NCBI RefSeq assembly: GCF_036090055.1
Contig: NZ_CP107970.1
Span: 3,536,501 to 3,600,500, forward strand
Source of the DNA: Nocardioides sp. NBC_00368
GTDB lineage: Bacteria > Actinomycetota > Actinomycetes > Propionibacteriales > Nocardioidaceae
DNA length: 64,000 nucleotides
Reading direction: 5' to 3'
Below are positions 16,533 to 25,883 of the stretch, piece after piece. Each line of letters opens with the position of its first letter. Within the stretch, counting starts at the first letter, position 1. A program made the translations under genes and the position numbers. The notes beneath the pieces were generated by a model. It was not told where the DNA came from. It saw nothing but the letters and a program-made list of their open reading frames with translations, and ran no database searches.

Positions 16533-17435
16533 TCAGTAGGTGACGACGTGGGCGCCGGCGACCGGGCCCGGAGCGGTCCAGACGCGGTCGTAGGCCTTGG
16601 CCTGCATCGCTCCGGCGACCTCACGGGCGTGGGCGGCGTCGCGGCAGAGCATCAGGACCGTCGGGCCCGAGCCGGAGAGCTGGACCGCCAGCGCGCCGGC
16701 CTCCTCGCCGTCGGCGAAGGTCTGGGCGAGGTCGGGACGGAGCCCGAGCGCCGGGGCCTGCAGGTCGTTGGTGAGCGCCTCGGCGAGGAGGTCGGGGTCG
16801 CCCTTCTCCAGCGCCATGAGCAGGCGCTCGGGAACCTGCGGGTCGCCGATCTCGGCACCGGCGTGCTCGTCGAAGGCGCGGTAGACCGACGGCGTGGAGA
16901 GCCCCTGCTCGTTGCCGACCGCGACCCACCACCAGGCACCGTTGTCGGTGACCGGCTCGACGATCTCACCGCGGCCGCCGCCGACGGCGGTGGCGCCGAT
17001 CAGCGCGAAAGGTACGTCGGAGCCCAGCTGGCCCGCCAGGCTCAGCAGATCCTCGTCGGAGGTCTCCAGCGACCACAGCCGGTCGAGGGCGACGAGCGTC
17101 GCGGCGGCGTCGGCCGAACCACCGGCGAGGCCGCCGGCGACCGGGATGCCCTTGTGGATCTCGACCCTCGCCGCCTTGTCGACGCCGTGGTGGGCGGTGA
17201 GAGCCTTGCCGGCCCGCACGACGATGTTGTCGTCGCCGGTGGGGACCTCCCCGAGCGCGATGTGGTCCTCAGCGGTGACCGCGACCTGCCACCCGTCGGC
17301 CTCGCTCACGGTGACGTCGTCGTAGAGCCCGATCGCGTGGTAGACGGTCGCCAGCGGGTGATACCCGTCCTCACGAACAGGCCCCACGCCGAGGTGCAGG
17401 TTGAACTTCGCGGCCGCACGGACGGTGGTCGTCAT
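16533..17435 (-). CDS. ispE: 4-diphosphocytidyl-2-C-methyl-D-erythritol kinase
   Basis: IspE phosphorylates CDP-ME in the MEP pathway of isoprenoid synthesis, the pathway that supplies the DMAPP used by MiaA. This 300-residue GHMP kinase has AAAKFNLHLGVG at the N-terminus, the ATP-binding loop PVAGGLAGGSADAAA, and a C-terminal LSGSGPTVL. The start overlaps the rsmA stop by four bases (ATGA), giving the common actinobacterial rsmA-ispE order. Confidence 0.95.
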   Translation of the reverse strand: MTTTVRAAAKFNLHLGVGPVREDGYHPLATVYHAIGLYDDVTVSEADGWQVAVTAEDHIALGEVPTGDDNIVVRAGKALTAHHGVDKAARVEIHKGIPVAGGLAGGSADAAATLVALDRLWSLETSDEDLLSLAGQLGSDVPFALIGATAVGGGRGEIVEPVTDNGAWWWVAVGNEQGLSTPSVYRAFDEHAGAEIGDPQVPERLLMALEKGDPDLLAEALTNDLQAPALGLRPDLAQTFADGEEAGALAVQLSGSGPTVLMLCRDAAHAREVAGAMQAKAYDRVWTAPGPVAGAHVVTY

Positions 17436-18301
17436 GAGGGAACCTTCTGGAGCGATTCGGTGATGCGTACGAAGTCCGCGATGGTCAGCGACTCCCCGCG
17501 CGCGAGCGGGTCGATGCCGGCCGCGACGAGCGCCTTCTCGGCCGCGTCGGCAGAGCCGGCCAGCGGCTTGAGCACGCCGCGCAGCGCCTTGCGACGCTGC
17601 GCGAACGCGGCGTCGACGACCGCGAACACCTCCTCGCGGGAGACCTCGGTCGACGGCGGCTCGCGGTGGCTCCAGTAGACGAGACCGGAGTCGACGTTGG
17701 GGGCCGGCCAGAAGACGTTGCGGCCGATCGCTCCGGCGCGGCGTACGTCGGCGTACCAGGCAGCCTTGACGGACGGGACGCCGTAGACCTTGGAGCCGGG
17801 CTTGGCGGCCAGCCGGTCGGCGACCTCGGCCTGCACCATGACCAATCCGTGGCGCAGCGAGGGCAGCAGGGACATCAGGTGCAGCAGGACCGGGACCGAG
17901 ACGTTGTAGGGCAGGTTGGCGACCAGGGCCGTGGGCGGCGGGCCGGGGACGGAGTCGACCCGGAGAGCGTCCGCGCGGATCAGGCTGAAGGCGCCGGCCT
18001 GGTCGGGGGCGTACTCCTCGATCGTCCGCGGCAGGCGCTCGGCCAGGACCTCGTCGATCTCGATCGCGGTCACCCTCGCGCCGGTCTCGAGGATGGCGAG
18101 GGTGAGCGACCCGAGGCCGGGGCCGACCTCCACGACGACGTCGGAGGCGTCGACGCCGGACTCGCGGACGATCCGGCGCACGGTGTTGGCGTCGATCACG
18201 AAGTTCTGCCCACGCTGCTTGGTGGGACGCAGATCGAGCTCGGACGCGAGCGACCGCACCTCCGCCGGGCCCAACAGGCGCGGCGGGGTGCGGTCGGTCA
18301 T
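17432..18301 (-). CDS. rsmA: 16S rRNA (adenine(1518)-N(6)/adenine(1519)-N(6))-dimethyltransferase
   Basis: RsmA (KsgA) dimethylates two adjacent adenosines near the 3' end of 16S rRNA late in 30S assembly. The 289-residue protein has KQRGQNFVID, motif I VVEVGPGLGSLT and the catalytic motif IV NLPYNVSVP. It follows rpfB on the same strand (34-base gap) and is coupled to ispE. Confidence 0.96.
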   Translation of the reverse strand: MTDRTPPRLLGPAEVRSLASELDLRPTKQRGQNFVIDANTVRRIVRESGVDASDVVVEVGPGLGSLTLAILETGARVTAIEIDEVLAERLPRTIEEYAPDQAGAFSLIRADALRVDSVPGPPPTALVANLPYNVSVPVLLHLMSLLPSLRHGLVMVQAEVADRLAAKPGSKVYGVPSVKAAWYADVRRAGAIGRNVFWPAPNVDSGLVYWSHREPPSTEVSREEVFAVVDAAFAQRRKALRGVLKPLAGSADAAEKALVAAGIDPLARGESLTIADFVRITESLQKVPS

Positions 18302-18335
18302 GGGTACAGACTATGGCCCGAAGGCCGAAACAGCC

Positions 18336-19496
18336 CTACTGCGGCAGACCGAGCTGCTGCGAGCAGTGCGGCCAGGAGCCGTAGCCGCCGTTGGCGTCGC
18401 GGACCTTGGTCGCGATCGCGATCTGGGTCTCGCGGCTGGCCTCGTGCGGGTAGCCGGGACCCCCGTAGGCCTGCCAGGTCTGCAGGTTGAACTGCAGGCC
18501 TCCGTAGTAGCCGTTGCCCGTGTTGATCGCCCAGTTGCCACCGGACTCGCACTGCGCGAGCTGGTCCCAGACGGTGCTGCCACCGGCGAAGTTGGCCGCA
18601 GGGGCCTCCTTCTCCTTGGTGCCGACCTTGACGATGCGCGGCTCGGCCTTCTCGATCACGTTCTGCTCGAGGACCTTCTTGGAGACGGCCTGTCCGTTCT
18701 TGTAGAAGACGCGGTAGGTCACCGAACGGAGTCCGTCGGAGCCCTCGTCCACGACCTCGGTCTCCCCCTCGTACATCGTCGAGTCCTCGCGCTCCTCGAC
18801 CGGCGCCTCGACCTTCTCGCGGGCGACCTTCCGGATCTTGGCGGAGAAGTCGGTGAAGACGATCTTCTGACCGGTCTTCAGGGCCTTGTCGGAGGCCGGC
18901 GAGACCTTGTCGCGGCGCTCGAGCTCGACACCGAGGTCTTCGAGCGCGTCGCCGACGGTCAGCGCGGTCACGCTGACCTTCTTGGTCTTCTTCCCGGCCA
19001 GCGCGACCTTGACGGTCTTCGGCGTGATGACGTCGAGCGACATCCCGTCGCGACCGATGTAGGCGCCGCGGCTGGTCGAGAGCTCGGCCCGGTCGTAGTC
19101 ACGGCCCAGCTCGGCGAGAGCCCCGCCGACGGTCGTGGCGGTCACCCAGTGGTCCTGGGACTTGCCGTCGACCTCGAGGCTCAGCTGCCGGGCGTAGCGG
19201 ACGCTGATGGCGCTGCCGTCCTCGACCTCGGTGTCGACCGAGGGGGCGACGGCGTCACGGTCGCCGATCTCGATGCCTTGCGCCTCGAGGACCTCGCCGA
19301 CGGTGTCGGCGTGGACGCTGACGTCCTTGGCCTTGCCGTCGACCGAGAGGATGACGTCGGTCTGGGAGGACTTGACCCCGTACGCGGTGCCGCCTGTGGC
19401 GACGACTGCGGCGGCGAGTCCGCCGACCAACAGGGCCTTACGGCGACGGGTGGATGCGATGTTGCGAACCCATGAGGTGGTGCTGCTGACGGGCAC
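18336..19496 (-). CDS. rpfB: Resuscitation-promoting factor RpfB (cell-wall muralytic enzyme)
   Basis: A 386-residue membrane-anchored or secreted protein: a hydrophobic segment near the N-terminus, then three DUF348 repeats (for example VHADTVGEVLEAQGIEIGDR), a G5 domain, and a C-terminal transglycosylase-like Rpf domain. The Rpf domain has the catalytic Glu in WDQLAQCESGGNW and the fold core GYYGGLQFNLQTW. Rpf enzymes cleave peptidoglycan to allow regrowth from dormancy. I preferred the GTG at 19496, preceded by GGAG; a GTG at 19526 would add ten residues. The order tatD-rpfB-rsmA-ispE is typical of actinobacteria, but here the M6 protease intervenes. Confidence 0.93.
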   Translation of the reverse strand: MPVSSTTSWVRNIASTRRRKALLVGGLAAAVVATGGTAYGVKSSQTDVILSVDGKAKDVSVHADTVGEVLEAQGIEIGDRDAVAPSVDTEVEDGSAISVRYARQLSLEVDGKSQDHWVTATTVGGALAELGRDYDRAELSTSRGAYIGRDGMSLDVITPKTVKVALAGKKTKKVSVTALTVGDALEDLGVELERRDKVSPASDKALKTGQKIVFTDFSAKIRKVAREKVEAPVEEREDSTMYEGETEVVDEGSDGLRSVTYRVFYKNGQAVSKKVLEQNVIEKAEPRIVKVGTKEKEAPAANFAGGSTVWDQLAQCESGGNWAINTGNGYYGGLQFNLQTWQAYGGPGYPHEASRETQIAIATKVRDANGGYGSWPHCSQQLGLPQ

Positions 19497-19976
19497 AATG
19501 CTCCGATGTTCGTGCTCCCCGGGCACGGGCGAACGATGTTGCGAGATCTGGTGATCTACGCGCTGAGGCCCACCCCCAACACCGTCCGGATCTATCCCGA
19601 TCCCGGCTATCTCGCCGGACAGCGGACCAAATGCGGGCGGTTAAATGCAAGTCCCGTGCCCGCTCCGCAGGCAATAACAAGCATGCAATCTTGGCATCAA
19701 ATGAGGGTCAGACAGGGCTGTCAATACCTGTCGTACCGAATGACAGCTGTGCGATTCACCACGCCGAAATCGCAGGTCAAGCGGGTTGATCATGGTCGAT
19801 GTCGTAATCCCGCCACGAAATATCGCGGCCGCTGGCCAATAGGCGACAAATCCTTTACAGGTAACTCCGTTGCTTGGTGTTGTACTCCGAAGCCATCTCT
19901 GTCGTGATGGCCCGTCGTGCCGGTCAGTTCTCGGGGAAGGCAGATGTGCGCGATGTCACCAGACTCCGGAGGAACG
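19497..19976. other. 480-base divergent intergenic region (rpfB / M6 protease)
   Basis: A long non-coding stretch, more AT-rich than its surroundings, between divergently transcribed genes. It must contain both promoters and probably a long rpfB leader. A TTGACA-like hexamer on the minus strand near 19715 has no convincing -10 partner. I looked for the conserved core of the c-di-AMP (ydaO-type) riboswitch that precedes some actinobacterial rpf genes and could not recognise it. Confidence 0.5.
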
Positions 19977-22307
19977 ATGAACAAGCGCGTTTTCAGCGCC
20001 CTCGCCGCAGTTGCGGTCGCGGGAGTGACGCCGGTTGTCCTCTCCCACTCGACGGCAAGCGCCGCCGAAGTGAACAGGACCCCGGCTTCCGCCAGCGTGA
20101 AGCAGAAGATCGACAACAAGCCAGACGCACTCCACACCAAGCGCACCGAGCTGAAGCAGGCCGCTGCCGAGGCCCTTGTGACGGGCGACAAGACAACTGT
20201 CACCAAGAACGGCAGCGAAGTCGTCAAGATGGGCAAGGGCGACAACACCCGCTGGGTCGAGCACCAGCCGACCGAGAAGTCCCAGCTGCTGAGCTTCCTG
20301 GTGGAGTTCGGCGAGGGCGGCAACCCGGCATTCCCCGACAACACCTCGGGCCCGCTCCACAACGAGATCGAGGCCCCGGAGGAGGGCGACAACTCCACCT
20401 ACTGGGAGCCCGACTTCTCGCGGGATCACTACCAGGACATGTTCTTCAACGAAGACCGGAGCGCTGAGTCGTTCCACAACGTCTACAAGGAGATGTCGAG
20501 CGGCCGCTTCGACCTCCAGGGCGACACCAGCGACTGGGTGAAGCTCCCGCACGCCGCGTCCTACTACCAGAGCGAGACCGGCGACGAGACCGCCAGCTCG
20601 ATGAAGAACTTCATCCAGGACAGCGCCAACGCCTGGTACGACGCCCAGAAGGCCGCCGGCAAGACCGACGCCGAGATCGTGTCCTACCTGAAGGACTACG
20701 ACATCTGGGACCGCTACGACATCGACGGTGACGGCAACTTCAACGAGGCCGACGGCTACATCGACCACTTCCAGGCGATCCACTCCGGCGAGGGCGAGGA
20801 GGCCGGCGCCGACCCGTGGGCCATCTGGTCGCACCGCTGGGCCGCGAACGCCTCCGGCTCCGAGGGCCCGGCAAACTTCCCGAAGGTCGGCGGCGTACAG
20901 ATCGGCAACACCGACATCTGGATCCGTGACTACACCACGGAGCCCGAGAACGGCGGTCTGGGCGTCTTCGCGCACGAGTTCGGCCACGACCTCGGCCTGC
21001 CGGACTTCTACGACACCGCCGGTGGCGAGAACGGCACCGGCTTCTGGACCCTGATGAGCTCCGGCTCGTGGCTGGGTCACGGCGACGGCGCGATCGGCAC
21101 CACCCCGAACCACATGGGTGCCCCGGAGAAGCTCTTCCTCGGCTGGCTCAACTACGCCACCGTCGAGGCCGGCACGGCCAAGAAGCTCGCACTCGGCCCG
21201 TCGTACCACGACACCGGCGCCAAGACGCCGCAGGCACTGATCGTCAACCTGCCCGATGGTGAGAAGACGTACGACGCCGGCGAGGGTTCCTCCGGGCGCT
21301 CGTTCCTCTACTCGGGCAAGGGCGATGACCGTACGGCCACCGCCGTCAGCCCGTCGATCGCCGTCCCCGCAGGCGGCACCCTGTCGGCGAAGGTGAAGTA
21401 CGACCTCGAGGCGGAGTACGACTTCACCTTCCTGGAGGCCTCCACCGACGGCGGCACCACCTGGTCGACGCCGATCGCGACGAACCTGTCCACGGCTGAG
21501 TACAACAACGGCATCCACGGCACCTCGGACAGCTCCTGCACCGGCAACTGCGCGACCAAGGACCCGGTCGAGTGGACCAACCTGACCGCTGACCTGTCGG
21601 CGTACGCAGGCCAGAACGTGAAGCTCCGCTTCCGCACCGCCAACGACGGTGGCCTGCACTACTACGGCTTCGCGATCGACGACCTGGCCGTCGGCTCGGC
21701 CTACACGACGGACTTCTCGTCCTTCGACGGCTGGACGGTGAACAAGTACTTCGAGCTCACCGACGGCACCTACACCCTGCCGTACAAGCACTTCTACATC
21801 GCCGAGAACCGGCAGTACAAGGGCTACGACAAGACGCTGGCCGAGGGTCCGTACAACTTCGGCTACGCCGTCACCGCGCCGGACAAGGTCGACCACTACC
21901 GCTACCAGGACGGCCTGCTGGTCTGGTACCAGAACGGTCTCTACACCGACAACAACACCTCCGCCCACCCCGGTGGTGGCCAGGCACTGATCGTCGACGC
22001 CACGGCCGGCGTCCAGAAGTGGTCGAACGGCACCCTGTCCCGTAACCGGATCCAGGGCTACGACTCGACCTTCGACGTGGACCGCACCAACGCGCTCCAC
22101 CTGGAGAGCGAGATCGCCGGCGCTCCGAACAACGTCCTCGACATTCCGTCGCGAAAGGGTGTCACCACCTTCTTCGACAGCTCGGAGACGGCCTACTGGA
22201 ACGCCGACAACCCCCGCCACTCGACCAAGACGGCCGGTAGTGGCGTGAAGATTCAGGTGCTCTCCTCCGACGAGAGGGCCGGCATCATGAAGATCAGCGT
22301 CTCCTGA
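19977..22307 (+). CDS. Secreted immune-inhibitor-A-type (M6) zinc metalloprotease
   Basis: A 776-residue protein with a Sec signal (MNKRVFSALAAVAVAGVTPV, cleavage near ASA). A variable pro-region precedes the M6 catalytic domain, whose zinc motif is HEFGHDLGLPDFYDT with His333, Glu334 and His337. A Ca-binding-like DIDGDGNFNEADGY loop lies upstream, and beta-rich domains resembling MAM/jelly-roll modules follow. InhA-type proteases degrade host or environmental proteins. GGAGGA lies 4 bases before the ATG. A perfect terminator follows. It is the second secreted zinc protease in the window, unrelated to the M43 enzyme. Confidence 0.93.
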   Translation: MNKRVFSALAAVAVAGVTPVVLSHSTASAAEVNRTPASASVKQKIDNKPDALHTKRTELKQAAAEALVTGDKTTVTKNGSEVVKMGKGDNTRWVEHQPTEKSQLLSFLVEFGEGGNPAFPDNTSGPLHNEIEAPEEGDNSTYWEPDFSRDHYQDMFFNEDRSAESFHNVYKEMSSGRFDLQGDTSDWVKLPHAASYYQSETGDETASSMKNFIQDSANAWYDAQKAAGKTDAEIVSYLKDYDIWDRYDIDGDGNFNEADGYIDHFQAIHSGEGEEAGADPWAIWSHRWAANASGSEGPANFPKVGGVQIGNTDIWIRDYTTEPENGGLGVFAHEFGHDLGLPDFYDTAGGENGTGFWTLMSSGSWLGHGDGAIGTTPNHMGAPEKLFLGWLNYATVEAGTAKKLALGPSYHDTGAKTPQALIVNLPDGEKTYDAGEGSSGRSFLYSGKGDDRTATAVSPSIAVPAGGTLSAKVKYDLEAEYDFTFLEASTDGGTTWSTPIATNLSTAEYNNGIHGTSDSSCTGNCATKDPVEWTNLTADLSAYAGQNVKLRFRTANDGGLHYYGFAIDDLAVGSAYTTDFSSFDGWTVNKYFELTDGTYTLPYKHFYIAENRQYKGYDKTLAEGPYNFGYAVTAPDKVDHYRYQDGLLVWYQNGLYTDNNTSAHPGGGQALIVDATAGVQKWSNGTLSRNRIQGYDSTFDVDRTNALHLESEIAGAPNNVLDIPSRKGVTTFFDSSETAYWNADNPRHSTKTAGSGVKIQVLSSDERAGIMKISVS

Positions 22308-22325
22308 CCTGACTCAGCCGTGACA

Positions 22326-22360
22326 GAAGGGCCCGAGGCGATCGCCTCGGGCCCTTCTTC
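22326..22360. terminator. Terminator hairpin after the M6 protease
   Basis: A perfect 32-base palindrome (22326-22357) followed by ttc. It lies between the convergent M6 protease and tatD genes, so it can serve both. Confidence 0.85.
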
Positions 22361-22384
22361 AGTCTGCCGGTCAGCGTCCGCAGA

Positions 22385-23206
22385 TCACCAGGTGCCGCCG
22401 AAGGCGGTCTCGGTGTTGGTGTTGACGGCGCTGCAGAGCGCCTCGAGGTCGTCGCCGCGTACCTCGGCCATCACCCGCATCGTGGCCGGGATCATGTAGC
22501 TGGAGTTGATCGCGCCGCGGTGGGGGTGGGGCGTCAGGAACGGGGCGTCGGTCTCGACCAGGATGCGGTCCTGGGGCGTGATCGCGAGGGCGTCGCGGAG
22601 GTACTGGGCGTTCTTGAACGTCACCGTGCCGGCGAAGGAGAGGTAGGCCCCGCGGTCCAGGCACTGCCGGGCGAACTCGGCGTCGCCGGAGAAGCAGTGC
22701 ATCACCCAGCGCTCCGGCGGGCCGACGCTGTCGATCACCTCGAGCACCGCCTGGTGGGCGTCGCGGTCGTGGATCATCAGGGTCTTGTCGAGGCGCTTGG
22801 CGATGTCGATGTGGCGCCGGAAGGAGTAGGCCTGGGTTTCGCGGCCCTCCTCGTCGGTGCGGAAGAAGTCCATCCCGGTCTCCCCCACCACGCGCACCTT
22901 GTCGTGCGCCCCGGCCAGCTTCTCGATCTCGTCGAGAGCGGCCTCGAGGTCGGGCTGGCGCGGAGCGTCGTTCGGGTGGAGCGCGACGCCGGCGACCATG
23001 TTGTCGTACGTCTCGGCCGCCTCGACCGCCCAGCGAGCCCCGGGCAGGTCACAGCCGATCTGGACCACCCTGGTCACGCCGACCGCCGCCGCCTGGGCGA
23101 GCGCCTCCTCGACAGGGAGGCTCTCGTCTCCCCGGACGATGTCGAGATGGGTGTGGTTGTCGACGACCGGTGCGGGCAGTGGCTCGGGTGCCGGGGCGAA
23201 GCTCAT
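22385..23206 (-). CDS. tatD: TatD-family metal-dependent deoxyribonuclease
   Basis: A 273-residue TIM-barrel hydrolase with the metal-binding DNHTHLD, the ligand Glu in VVGETGMDFF, His in MIHDRDAH, HCFSGD, and the Asp in ILVETDAPFLTPHP. TatD/YcfH proteins are 3'-5' exonucleases in DNA repair and degradation. I chose the ATG at 23206 (MSFAPAPEPLP), because upstream codons overlap rsmI. It follows rsmI with a 13-base gap, the usual actinobacterial rsmI-tatD order. Confidence 0.93.
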   Translation of the reverse strand: MSFAPAPEPLPAPVVDNHTHLDIVRGDESLPVEEALAQAAAVGVTRVVQIGCDLPGARWAVEAAETYDNMVAGVALHPNDAPRQPDLEAALDEIEKLAGAHDKVRVVGETGMDFFRTDEEGRETQAYSFRRHIDIAKRLDKTLMIHDRDAHQAVLEVIDSVGPPERWVMHCFSGDAEFARQCLDRGAYLSFAGTVTFKNAQYLRDALAITPQDRILVETDAPFLTPHPHRGAINSSYMIPATMRVMAEVRGDDLEALCSAVNTNTETAFGGTW

Positions 23207-23219
23207 GCTCACCAGTCTT

Positions 23220-24068
23220 CTATACGCTCTTGTGCACGAGGTCGTAGACCTCACGTTTCGGTACGCCGGCGAGCTTGGCGACCTCGGCGATGGCCTCCTT
23301 CCGGGTGCGGCCATCGCTCTCCAGGTCGGCCACGGCCGCGCGCAGGCTGTCCGGGTCGCTGCCGATCTCGGCGCTCGGGTCGGCGCCGGTGACGACGATC
23401 GTGACCTCACCCCTCACGCCCTCGGCGGCCCAGGCCACCAGCTCGGCGAGGCCTCCGCGGCGTACTTCCTCGTGGGTCTTGGTGAGCTCGCGGCAGACCG
23501 CGGCGGCGCGGGTGTCGCCGAAGGCCTCGCGCATGGCCTCCAGGGCCGCCTCGGTGCGGTGAGGGGCCTCGAAGAAGACCATGGTGCGCTCCTCCTTCGC
23601 CAGCGACGCGAGGCGGCGGGAGCGTTCGCCGGCCTTGCGCGGCAGGAAGCCCTCGAAGCAGAACCGGTCGACGGGAAGGCCGCTGACGGCCAGCGCCGTG
23701 AGCACGGCCGAGGGCCCGGGCACCGCGGTGACGCGTACGTCCTTCTCGACCGCCGCGGCGACCAGCCGATAGCCCGGGTCGGAGACCGACGGCATGCCCG
23801 CGTCGGTGACCAGGAGGACGCGGTTGCCGTCGAGCAGATCTGCGAGCAGCGCCGGCGTACGAGCACTCTCGTTTCCCTCGAAGTAGGACACGATGCGGCC
23901 CTTGAGCTCGACCCCGAGATCGGTGGTCAGCCGACGCAGGCGGCGGGTGTCCTCGGCAGCGATGACGTCCGCGGTGGCCAGCTCGGAGGCCAAACGGGGT
24001 GGGGCATCTTCGACACGTCCGATGGGGGTTGCCGCGAGTACGAGCACGCCGTCGTCTGGAACTACCAC
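23220..24068 (-). CDS. rsmI: 16S rRNA (cytidine(1402)-2'-O)-methyltransferase
   Basis: RsmI 2'-O-methylates C1402 in the decoding centre. The 282-residue protein has the tetrapyrrole-methylase-type SAM site: LVLAATPIG, AAEDTRRLRRL, VTDAGMPSVSDPGYRLV and PGPSAVLTALAVSGLP. The start is a GTG at 24068. It is divergent from pmt with a 33-base gap between start codons, so promoters overlap and both transcripts may be leaderless or nearly so. rsmI next to pmt is a conserved actinobacterial neighbourhood. Confidence 0.95.
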   Translation of the reverse strand: MVVPDDGVLVLAATPIGRVEDAPPRLASELATADVIAAEDTRRLRRLTTDLGVELKGRIVSYFEGNESARTPALLADLLDGNRVLLVTDAGMPSVSDPGYRLVAAAVEKDVRVTAVPGPSAVLTALAVSGLPVDRFCFEGFLPRKAGERSRRLASLAKEERTMVFFEAPHRTEAALEAMREAFGDTRAAAVCRELTKTHEEVRRGGLAELVAWAAEGVRGEVTIVVTGADPSAEIGSDPDSLRAAVADLESDGRTRKEAIAEVAKLAGVPKREVYDLVHKSV

Positions 24069-24101
24069 CCCGATATTGTCGCAGGCCTATAGGGTGCCAT
24101 C

Positions 24102-25883
24102 GTGACAACGACGGTGACCAGGGCCGACGAGCCCATGGAGGGGCTCGCGAGCACCCCCTCGGGTCACCTTCTCCCGACCGCCTGGGAGCGCGCCCGGCGC
24201 CGCATCAGCGGCTCGCCGCGAGCCGGCTGGACGGCCACGATCGGGATCACCGCGCTCGCGTTCCTGCTGAGGCTGTGGCACCTCGGCACGCCGAAGGTCT
24301 TCGCCTTCGACGAGACCTACTACGCCAAGGACGCCTGGGCGCTGCTGGAGTTCGGCTATGCCCGCAACTTCATCGAGGGCGCCGACGAGAACATCCTGGC
24401 CGGCCGGCTCGACGGGCAGTTCGCCGACGGGCCGTCGATGATCGTCCACCCCGACGTCGGCAAGTGGCTCATCGCGATCGGCATCAAGCTCTTCGGGATG
24501 GACCCGTTCGGCTGGCGGATCGCCTCGGTCGTGATCGGCTCGCTCCTGGTGCTGCTGACGATCCGGTTCGTACGCCGCGTCTCCGGGTCCATGCTGCTCG
24601 GTCTGGTCGGCGGCATCCTGGTCACCTTCGACGGGCTCGCCTTCGTCCTCTCCAGGCTGGCCCTGCTCGACCTCTTCGTCGCCTTCTTCCTGCTGCTCGC
24701 GGTGCACCTGATGGTGATGGACCGCGACTGGTGCCGGCGCCGGTTCTCTGCGCTCGCGCCCACCCAGCTCGCCGAGCCCGGCGCGTGGGGACCGGTCCGG
24801 CGCATGCTGTTCCGGCCGTGGCTGCTCTGCTCGGGCGTCGCCTGGGGCCTGGCGATCGGCTCGAAGTGGGAGGCGCTCTACCCGCTGGCCGCCTTCGGCC
24901 TCCTCTATGTCGCCTGGTCCGCCGGGATGCGGCGCTCCTTCGGCGTACGGCTGTCCTGGCTGCGTGCCTGTGTGGCCGACGGACCGACGGCGTTCGTGCA
25001 CCTGGTGGGAGTCGCGCTCGCGGTCTACGTGATGACCTGGATCCCGTGGATGGCCCATGCCGACGTCTACGAGGGCGCGCTCTCGGCGACGCAGTACACG
25101 CGCTACACCGGCGAGGGGCACTGCGAGAACAAGTCGTACGTCCCCGAGAACCTCAACGACAACCGCTGGCCGACCGCGACCGAGCCGGACGCCTCGGGGC
25201 TCGGTGAGGCGACCCAGTCGCTGCGGTCGCTGTGGTACTACCACCGCGACGTCTTCACCTTCCACACCCACTTCCTGGAGTGCGCCGAACACACCTACGG
25301 CTCGCATCCGATCGGGTGGCTCGTCCTGAACAGGCCGGTGGGTGTCGCCGCCGACACCGGGATCCTGTCCGGCTCGAAGTCGCGGGGAGAGATGTGCGAG
25401 GCGTCGCCCTCGACCGATCCCGACGGCGACGGCCCCGAGGAGGCGGGGACCTGCCTGCGCCAGGTGCTGCTGCTGGGCACCCCGGTGCTGTGGTGGGGAG
25501 CGTTCGTCGCGCTGATCGTCTCGGGATTCATGTGGGTTGCCGCGCGCGACTGGAGGTTCGGGGTCGCCGTCGTCGGGGTGCTGTCGACGTGGCTGCCGTG
25601 GCTGCAGTACGCCGGGCGGCCGATCTTCTCCTTCTACATGATCATCGCGCTGCCGTTCCTGGTGCTCGGCCTGTGCCTGTGTCTGGGCAAGCTGCTGGAC
25701 CGGCCGCCGCCTCTGGCAGGTGGGGGCGTCGCCAGTCGGCGTCGGGTCGGGGGTGCTGTCGCCGGTGGCATCTTCGTGGTGCTGGTGATCCTCAACTTCG
25801 CCTGGTTCTGGCCGATCTACACCGACGAGCTGCTCACCCGGCAGGAATGGCTGACGAGGATCTGGTTCAAGCGATGGATCTAG
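24102..25883 (+). CDS. pmt: Dolichyl-phosphate-mannose-type protein O-mannosyltransferase
   Basis: A 593-residue polytopic GT39 enzyme that transfers mannose from polyprenyl-phosphate-mannose to Ser/Thr of secreted proteins. The first extracytoplasmic loop has the catalytic acidic motif FAFDETYYAKDAW. About ten membrane helices follow, with a long hydrophilic loop (about residues 320-450) between them. Likely acceptors include secreted Ala/Pro/Thr-rich proteins. The start is a GTG at 24102. Its end overlaps the nagA start by ten bases, suggesting co-transcription. Confidence 0.93.
   Translation: MTTTVTRADEPMEGLASTPSGHLLPTAWERARRRISGSPRAGWTATIGITALAFLLRLWHLGTPKVFAFDETYYAKDAWALLEFGYARNFIEGADENILAGRLDGQFADGPSMIVHPDVGKWLIAIGIKLFGMDPFGWRIASVVIGSLLVLLTIRFVRRVSGSMLLGLVGGILVTFDGLAFVLSRLALLDLFVAFFLLLAVHLMVMDRDWCRRRFSALAPTQLAEPGAWGPVRRMLFRPWLLCSGVAWGLAIGSKWEALYPLAAFGLLYVAWSAGMRRSFGVRLSWLRACVADGPTAFVHLVGVALAVYVMTWIPWMAHADVYEGALSATQYTRYTGEGHCENKSYVPENLNDNRWPTATEPDASGLGEATQSLRSLWYYHRDVFTFHTHFLECAEHTYGSHPIGWLVLNRPVGVAADTGILSGSKSRGEMCEASPSTDPDGDGPEEAGTCLRQVLLLGTPVLWWGAFVALIVSGFMWVAARDWRFGVAVVGVLSTWLPWLQYAGRPIFSFYMIIALPFLVLGLCLCLGKLLDRPPPLAGGGVASRRRVGGAVAGGIFVVLVILNFAWFWPIYTDELLTRQEWLTRIWFKRWI

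Noticed and set aside
19497..19976. c-di-AMP (ydaO-type) riboswitch upstream of rpfB
   Set aside because: Some actinobacterial rpf genes have one, but I could not find its conserved core in the leader on the minus strand.
19956..22220. A 750-codon open frame on the minus strand opposite the M6 protease
   Set aside because: The M6 gene has a signal peptide, zinc motif, ribosome site and terminator. The opposite frame is the Val/Gly/Arg/Asp-rich shadow expected from high third-position GC.
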